Assembly (NCBI GenBank): GCA_004369085.1
Contig: ML210608.1
Span: 1 to 11,618, forward strand
Length of the DNA stretch: 11,618 bases
Origin: Coprinopsis marcescibilis
Taxonomy: Eukaryota > Basidiomycota > Agaricomycetes > Agaricales > Psathyrellaceae
Direction: 5' to 3'
Numbering within the stretch: the first letter of the stretch is position 1; every line of letters begins with the position of its first letter. Shown here in pieces: positions 7,316-11,618 of this stretch. The translations under genes and the position numbers were made by a program. The notes beneath the pieces are model-generated. The model was given only the letters and a program-made list of their open reading frames with translations. It ran no database searches and was not told the DNA's origin.

Positions 7316-7349
7316 CAAGCCTTTGGCTTGCCTGTGGCTTCGCCACAGG
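7316..7349 (-). repeat. Two abutting perfect hairpins, candidate Helitron 3' end
   Basis: CAAGCC-TTT-GGCTTG (7316-7330) is followed without a gap by CCTGTGGC-TTC-GCCACAGG (7331-7349). The junction at 7315/7316 is exactly where this copy of the host repeat stops matching the copy at 4918-4984. On the minus strand the hairpins lie about 80 bases downstream of the Helitron helicase stop, where a Helitron 3' end is expected. The canonical CTRR end is not seen: the minus strand reads GGCTTG then TATTC. A Helentron/Helitron2-like terminus with its hairpin at the very end would fit better. The assignment is inference. Confidence 0.45.
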
Positions 7350-7429
7350 GGTGGTGATTCATTGTCAGACATAGCTGAATATTCAATTGTTGGACATAGA
7401 AATTAAATAAATTTACTATTTACACTATA

Positions 7430-8050
7430 CTAATCCAAAAAATGCAAAACTTCCAGATACACAATATTTTTAGTAGTAAGAGGTAAAGTAGGGTCATTGC
7501 GAGGGGTGGTAATTGCTTTAATGTTGTGAACAGATGTAACTGTTGAAACAGCTACATAAAGTTGTCCATGTGTAAATACTGGAGTGCGAAGATCTAAACC
7601 AATATGTTTAACCGATTGTCCTTGGGATTTGTTTATAGTCATTGAAAAACAAAGACGGGCAGGAAATTGAAGCCATGTGAACTCAAATGGTATTTGAGTC
7701 TTAGAAGGCACAATCAAAAGGCGTGGAATGAAAACTTTTTGGCCTGCATGGTCACCTGTTAGTAAATGGGCTTCCAAAACATGTGAACCCATATGTACTC
7801 GAGTACATGTAAGAATAGCTTGTGTACCATTACAGACACCTTGTGCTGGATTGAGATTCCGGAGGATCATGATGGGTGCACCGAACTTGAGAGTAATTGC
7901 TTTGCACCAATGGGTGCCCAACAGGAACCGTGTGACTTTCAGCTTACATAAAATATTACATAAGATTATGGCCTCGAGTTCCCGTCCTGTTTTCATATAA
8001 TAGATCCACAATTGCATTGTTTCCCACTCATATTTTTGCTCTACCAGCAT
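7430..8050 (-). pseudogene. Helitron Pif1-like helicase, C-terminal remnant
   Basis: The frame runs from ATG 8050 to TAG 7430 (206 codons). From about residue 51 it matches the C-terminal part of Pif1-family helicases of the RepHel type. Seen in order: LKFGAPIMILRNLNPAQGVCNGT (about residues 54-76), KVFIPR (105-110), QFPARLCFSMTINKSQGQS (128-146, helicase motif V), GLDLRTPVFTHGQLYVAVS (151-169, motif VI), and KNIVYLEVL (194-202), the usual end. The full protein unwinds DNA for rolling-circle transposition. The Rep nuclease domain, Walker A and B and all upstream motifs are absent; residues 1-50 do not look like helicase and a stop lies just upstream of the ATG. Motif VI normally ends ALSR, but here it is AVST, so the arginine that senses ATP is lost. 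It is a dead fragment. Confidence 0.82.
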
Positions 8051-8912
8051 TTAAACATGTGAACGCAACATATGCGCACAGTATATATGCCATATCTGCT
8101 CTATTACCGTCTCCGGCCACCTCAATCAAAATGCAGTTTTTGCATCAAACACAGTGTTTCCGTGATAACATTGTAAAAGAAACTCTTATTGATTTATTGC
8201 CAATGTAGAGGCTGTAGGCCTCAGCGAGATCTATCCAATGCAGCATGGTAGAAGGCAAAGGGCCGGTACAACGGAGTGGCTGTGTACAAAGGGCCGGACT
8301 ACGACTGTATGTGATCAGGTCAACCTATGGACTCCCTCTACGAAGTGCACCAGACATTCTGGAAGGGTCCACGAATCGCTCGCGCGCGGATTTCAAAAAT
8401 ATCACGGGGCACCTTCCTTGGTAGTACGAAAAAGCAGAACAGATGGGTACGATACTAACTTTTATGGTAATTTAACAACACTTTTCGGCACTTTCGGCAC
8501 TTTTACACTTGTAAATGGTAAAAGTCGTTGCAGGTTTTACTGATGTATGTACGTCCCAGATCGGCGAGTCAGCTACCTCTTGTGACGACAAGCCAAGCTG
8601 AGGAAGGATCAAAAGTTCGTCACTGTTAGCAGTATCTCGGAATGACAATGTCGACAAAGCAATGGCTATAGGCTAACCGAGTTTACAGCAGATTTATCGG
8701 CGAGTTAAATTTTAGCGGATAACGGGACTTATCTGCACTACGCTATCCTACTGTAAGCTACTGAGTTGGCTGTCCCTGCCATTTTAATTCCCCTGTTGAG
8801 CCCAGCAGTTCACCTACACATCCCGAGTTTCAGGGTTCTCCTCTGTCCCCTTCGACTCTGCGCTGTCCTGAGGGTAAGGTCTCAGAAAGTGCTGCCTCGA
8901 GTTTAATAAGGA
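8051..8912. other. No gene recognised between the Helitron remnant and the DUF6534 gene
   Basis: Short open frames at 8017-8208 (+) and 8238-8543 (+) begin with ATG but show no known motif. An 11 bp direct repeat, CAAAGGGCCGG, occurs at 8256-8266 and 8287-8297. A short imperfect tandem CACTTTTCGG/CACTTTCGG/CACTTTTACA lies near 8478-8507. The right part (about 8700-8912) would hold the 3' UTR of the neighbouring minus-strand gene. Confidence 0.35.
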
Positions 8913-10789
8913 CTACTCACCAGTGCATCGGTCGAAGTCCTGTGTAACCCCACTACTCTCCGTTTTTTGAGTGAACGAATTCATGATGAGGTCAGAGACA
9001 TGGAACGATCTATCCATGTTCTCGCGGAGTCCCTCCCGAGCAGTCAGCCTGATGGAAGATTGTGAGCCTTATGGACCACGTCATACTCGAGCCGACACTC
9101 ACATGCTGATCACGGATATTATATAGACTAGAAGGTCAGGTTAGAACAAGAACGTGAAATTATAGAGCTGAGTTTACCATGTGTGTTGGATAAGAAGGGG
9201 ATGAGGCTGATAAATAGATGCGAACGCTGAGCTCGATGGTACAGAACGAGTGCCAAGAAAACGCACTAGTAGAGAGTACCAGATGCGAAATCGTACTATT
9301 TGGAGAGTCAGCAAGACCAAGCCATGGGATTGCGCGGAATGCTTACCAGGAAGATACTTAAGAGGGCGAAGACACTTTCCAAAATATTAGGTATGTACCT
9401 TCATCTTCAACTATTGGGGGCTGTACCCACCTGGTAACGATGCCACGATTAATCGCGTAGATAACTAGCTTCTCGAGAAGGGTCTTGGTCCTGCGGGCCT
9501 CGACTCATCAGCGCCGATACTACACTTCTGACCGAAACGACGCACCTGCGAGTAGCGTTCACCTCAGTGGAGCGAAGGAGCACCACCAGTGCAATGGTAA
9601 TGAGGATGTCACAGGCAGCGGTGGCCGCGCCATTGATGTACATTGACCTCTGTGCGGAGAACTCAGTGAGGATACTCTCAGGTAGAGCAGGCATACCGCA
9701 CGATATTCAACGACACGCGCTCATGCATCACGGTGTGACTCTTGGACGTATCCCTAATGTACGAATAAGCTGGGAAGAGAGCTGTTCGTGGTCTTGCTGA
9801 ACTCACATGACGACGACTTGGACTGGAAAAGTCAATGAGCCATGGGGTGCACGCATGGCAAAAGCTTGGACTCACTCATCCCTCCACCCAGCTGCAACAT
9901 CGCTAGAGCTACCTGTGAACATGTTCCATCATTAATAATGAATATGGCGAGAGAAAGAAGATAGAAGATACGAACGATTGGTACGACCAGAAAGCGGAAA
10001 TGATTCTCGATCAATCTTCCCACTGTTAGTGGGAGCAATCATTAGCTTCATTCCCGAGGATATGCACATGTGACGAACATTTCCAGATTCTGGAGGCATA
10101 GAATCTGCAAAACGTGAGTTAGCCGTTTAAAGAATGAAGCGTATGAATTTACAACGCACATCTGCGAAAGGAAGGCAGCGAGAAACTGGACAAGAGGGAG
10201 TAAGAGTCGTACGCAGGAAACTCCATGAATAGCGCTTACGATGCACGCCGTCTTAGCCTGCAGTAAAGGACTCACGGTGAATGAAGTTACATCCAGCTTG
10301 AGAGAACATTACGCACAGGCATGGAGCTACCAGAAGCGAAAATGAGGCTTCAGGGCGAGTGAAAGAATGCACAGCACGCACAATGGTATCAAGTTCCGGG
10401 CATCCGTATCATTATTATTGGTCACGAAGTAGTCGTAGATCTGGTGATTGGCGAAGATGGTTTCGAGGGTAGCGAGTACTCCAAGAGAGGCAACCACCAC
10501 CTTGATCCACATAGCATCGTTGCGCGAATGCCTGAAGAAGTACTGAGCGACCATGAACTGGGATTCGGATTTAAAGTTAGCATCTGTCGCAAGACGCCAT
10601 ATAGCTTGGATACGCACCATTGCCACGCCGTATAGCCTTTCAAGTACGGAAAGGTAAGGTTAGAAGGGATTATAGGCGGGTAAAATGGCGCACGACGTAC
10701 AGCGTTGTCACGGCTGTCGAGACCATCTGTGCTCCAGCTTGGCGTGCAAACGAAGGCTTGAACCTCAGGGTGTATTTTGCGTCCGACAT
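8913..10789 (-). CDS. DUF6534-family multi-span membrane protein, 18 exons
   Basis: Exons (minus strand): 10789-10701, 10636-10618, 10557-10382, 10326-10317, 10257-10240, 10185-10160, 10104-10079, 10022-9976, 9912-9876, 9822-9807, 9753-9732, 9676-9546, 9490-9431, 9374-9347, 9295-9267, 9206-9178, 9127-9103, 9048-8913. All 17 introns are GT-AG and 50-64 bases. The joined frame is 924 bases, stop included, giving 307 residues, close to the usual 300-340. About seven hydrophobic segments lie near residues 18-45, 53-72, 93-112, 130-154, 174-198, 213-235 and 243-263. Family landmarks are LLYGV (30-34), HQIYDYFVTN (74-83), FYASRIWKL (114-122), FLVVPIVALA (132-141), ACDILITIAL (183-192), LEKLVIYAINRGIVTS (211-226) and ISMLTARE (261-268), then a polar tail. 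DUF6534 proteins are abundant agaricomycete integral membrane proteins of unknown function. No frameshift or stop interrupts the reading, so the gene looks intact. The 10-base exon 4 and the acceptor before exon 11 are the least certain. Confidence 0.8.
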
Positions 10790-11245
10790 AGTTAACCTGT
10801 GCTCGCAGTGGGCTCACTGGATTGAAACGTAACGAACGGGTAGGGAGGGCGTAATGACCGTGAGGAAGAGAGAAGTTGGGGCTGAAAAGGATGGACGAGC
10901 CGCAACGCATGACAGTGCTCAAATGTATTGAGTTTCGTCACGCTGCCACCCTTGGTGGCAAGCGCAACGATGCCATAAGATCTAGGTACCCATTGAATAC
11001 ACCGGCGCCCACAGCGGCGTTTGCCTTTTGGATCGTATCCTAATGCATCAATACCGATGGTGCAGGATCCAGCGAAGGGGCGATCCTCAGTATGCCTTTA
11101 CGTGGGATACACGGACCATCTAAGATGTTAAATTTTGCTTGGACTGGGCATAGTCGACCCTCAGTACCATATTGTTTCACGCCCCCCTGAGAACCCACTT
11201 GAGAAGCGGTTTGAACATCCTTCTGGGGCTTGACTGAATGGGTGA
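10790..11245. other. Upstream region of the DUF6534 gene, no gene seen
   Basis: It lies 5' of the minus-strand gene and should hold its promoter. The only structure is the hairpin at 10941-10964. No TATA box or coding stretch on either strand can be supported. Confidence 0.35.
10941..10964. repeat. Stem-loop about 150 bases upstream of the DUF6534 start
   Basis: TGCCACC (10944-10950) pairs with GGTGGCA (10954-10960) around a CTT loop. After a bulged A, CGC (10941-10943) pairs with GCG (10962-10964). It could be a dyad binding site in the promoter; no factor can be named. Confidence 0.4.
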
Positions 11246-11617
11246 CATTGGACGACTTTCCAGAGGTTTAGAATCCTAGATTATTTTCTAAACGAGCCCT
11301 GCCGAAAAGCCGAACGTCTTGGCTGCCCTTTGGGGAAAGGCAAAGGCTCCGCTGTCACTGCAGACACCATTCTAAATCCTGACTCTAGACGAGGTTCCCC
11401 TACCCCCTCTCCAGACTCAGACACACTTTCTAAACGAGATTTTGGCCGAATGGGGAAGCTGCATGATGCCCAGACGTTGTTTCCATTCAACCCAAGACCG
11501 TGTTGCCAAATGAAGCACTCGAAACTTGGTTGGAACCGAGACCAACATCTTCAGGAATCCCTAATAGCTCCAGATATCATGTTATCTCATGAACTGGGAC
11601 TCATAAAGGGTGTATAA
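11246..11617 (+). CDS. Open frame of unknown function at the window edge
   Basis: The frame is open from just after TGA 11243-11245 to TAA 11615-11617 (123 codons). The first ATG in frame is at 11330 and gives 95 residues, rich in Gly, Ser, Pro and Asp (around GSPTPSPDSD) and then Cys/His/Trp-containing text. No family is recognised, and no intron signals were resolved. The same stretch is also open on the minus strand (11490-11281). A 12 bp direct repeat TTTCTAAACGAG occurs at 11285-11296 and 11427-11438. It may be an exon of a gene or a repeat-derived frame. Confidence 0.25.
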   Translation, partial: HWTTFQRFRILDYFLNEPCRKAERLGCPLGKGKGSAVTADTILNPDSRRGSPTPSPDSDTLSKRDFGRMGKLHDAQTLFPFNPRPCCQMKHSKLGWNRDQHLQESLIAPDIMLSHELGLIKGV

Positions 11618-11618
11618 A

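Noticed and set aside
9267..9269. In-frame TAG in the DUF6534 gene as a nonsense mutation
   Set aside because: The G of that TAG is the first base of a strong GTGCGT donor at 9266; splicing to the acceptor ending at 9207 restores a tyrosine codon.
10327..10922. Long minus frames (10422-10922 and 10327-10626) as stand-alone genes
   Set aside because: 10422-10922 is an out-of-frame shadow and the useful part of 10327-10626 is exon 3 of the DUF6534 gene; read unspliced they run through introns.
1..11618. CRISPR arrays, bacterial operons, ribosome binding sites
   Set aside because: The introns and gene families point to a fungus, and no regularly spaced repeats were seen.

Overview
The window looks like nuclear DNA of an agaricomycete (mushroom-forming basidiomycete) fungus. 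It carries genes cut by many 46-64 base GT-AG introns with CTAAC/CTGAC-like branch sites, a DUF6534-type membrane protein gene, a DUF6589-associated transposon fragment, a Helitron helicase remnant and a chromodomain fragment. These assignments come from recognising protein motifs by eye; no database search was possible.

Layout. Positions 1-930 hold a weak, decayed minus-strand coding trace. Positions 1159-1698 (+) hold three exons of a WD40-like gene that is broken by a one-base frameshift and stops after the third exon. Positions 1758-2930 are AT-rich with several small stem-loops and no gene. Positions 3006-3417 (+) hold a two-exon gene for a small single-pass membrane protein, where two acceptor sites pair with two different start codons. 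Positions 3644-4086 (+) hold two exons that may be the 3' part of a WD40-like gene, again with a one-base shift. Positions 4087-6200 are mostly repeat debris with a chromodomain fragment at 5588-5760.

Positions 6197-7315 form a nested structure. A 1035 bp element (6249-7283) with 134 bp terminal inverted repeats (125/134 identical, no gaps) sits in an older repeat and is flanked by a 9 bp target duplication. An unoccupied copy of the same target lies upstream at 4918-4984. The element carries an open frame resembling the N-terminal part of DUF6589-associated proteins, but not the DUF6589 core, so it is probably non-autonomous. Next to it are two abutting perfect hairpins (7316-7349) and a Helitron helicase C-terminus on the minus strand (7430-8050).

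Positions 8913-10789 (-) hold the best-preserved gene: an 18-exon, 307-residue, roughly seven-helix DUF6534-family membrane protein, visible only after 17 introns are removed. The right end (11246-11617) has an unrecognised open frame.

The genes do not form a pathway. This is an accessory, transposon-rich interval holding two apparently intact host genes (3006-3417 and 8913-10789) among broken ones.
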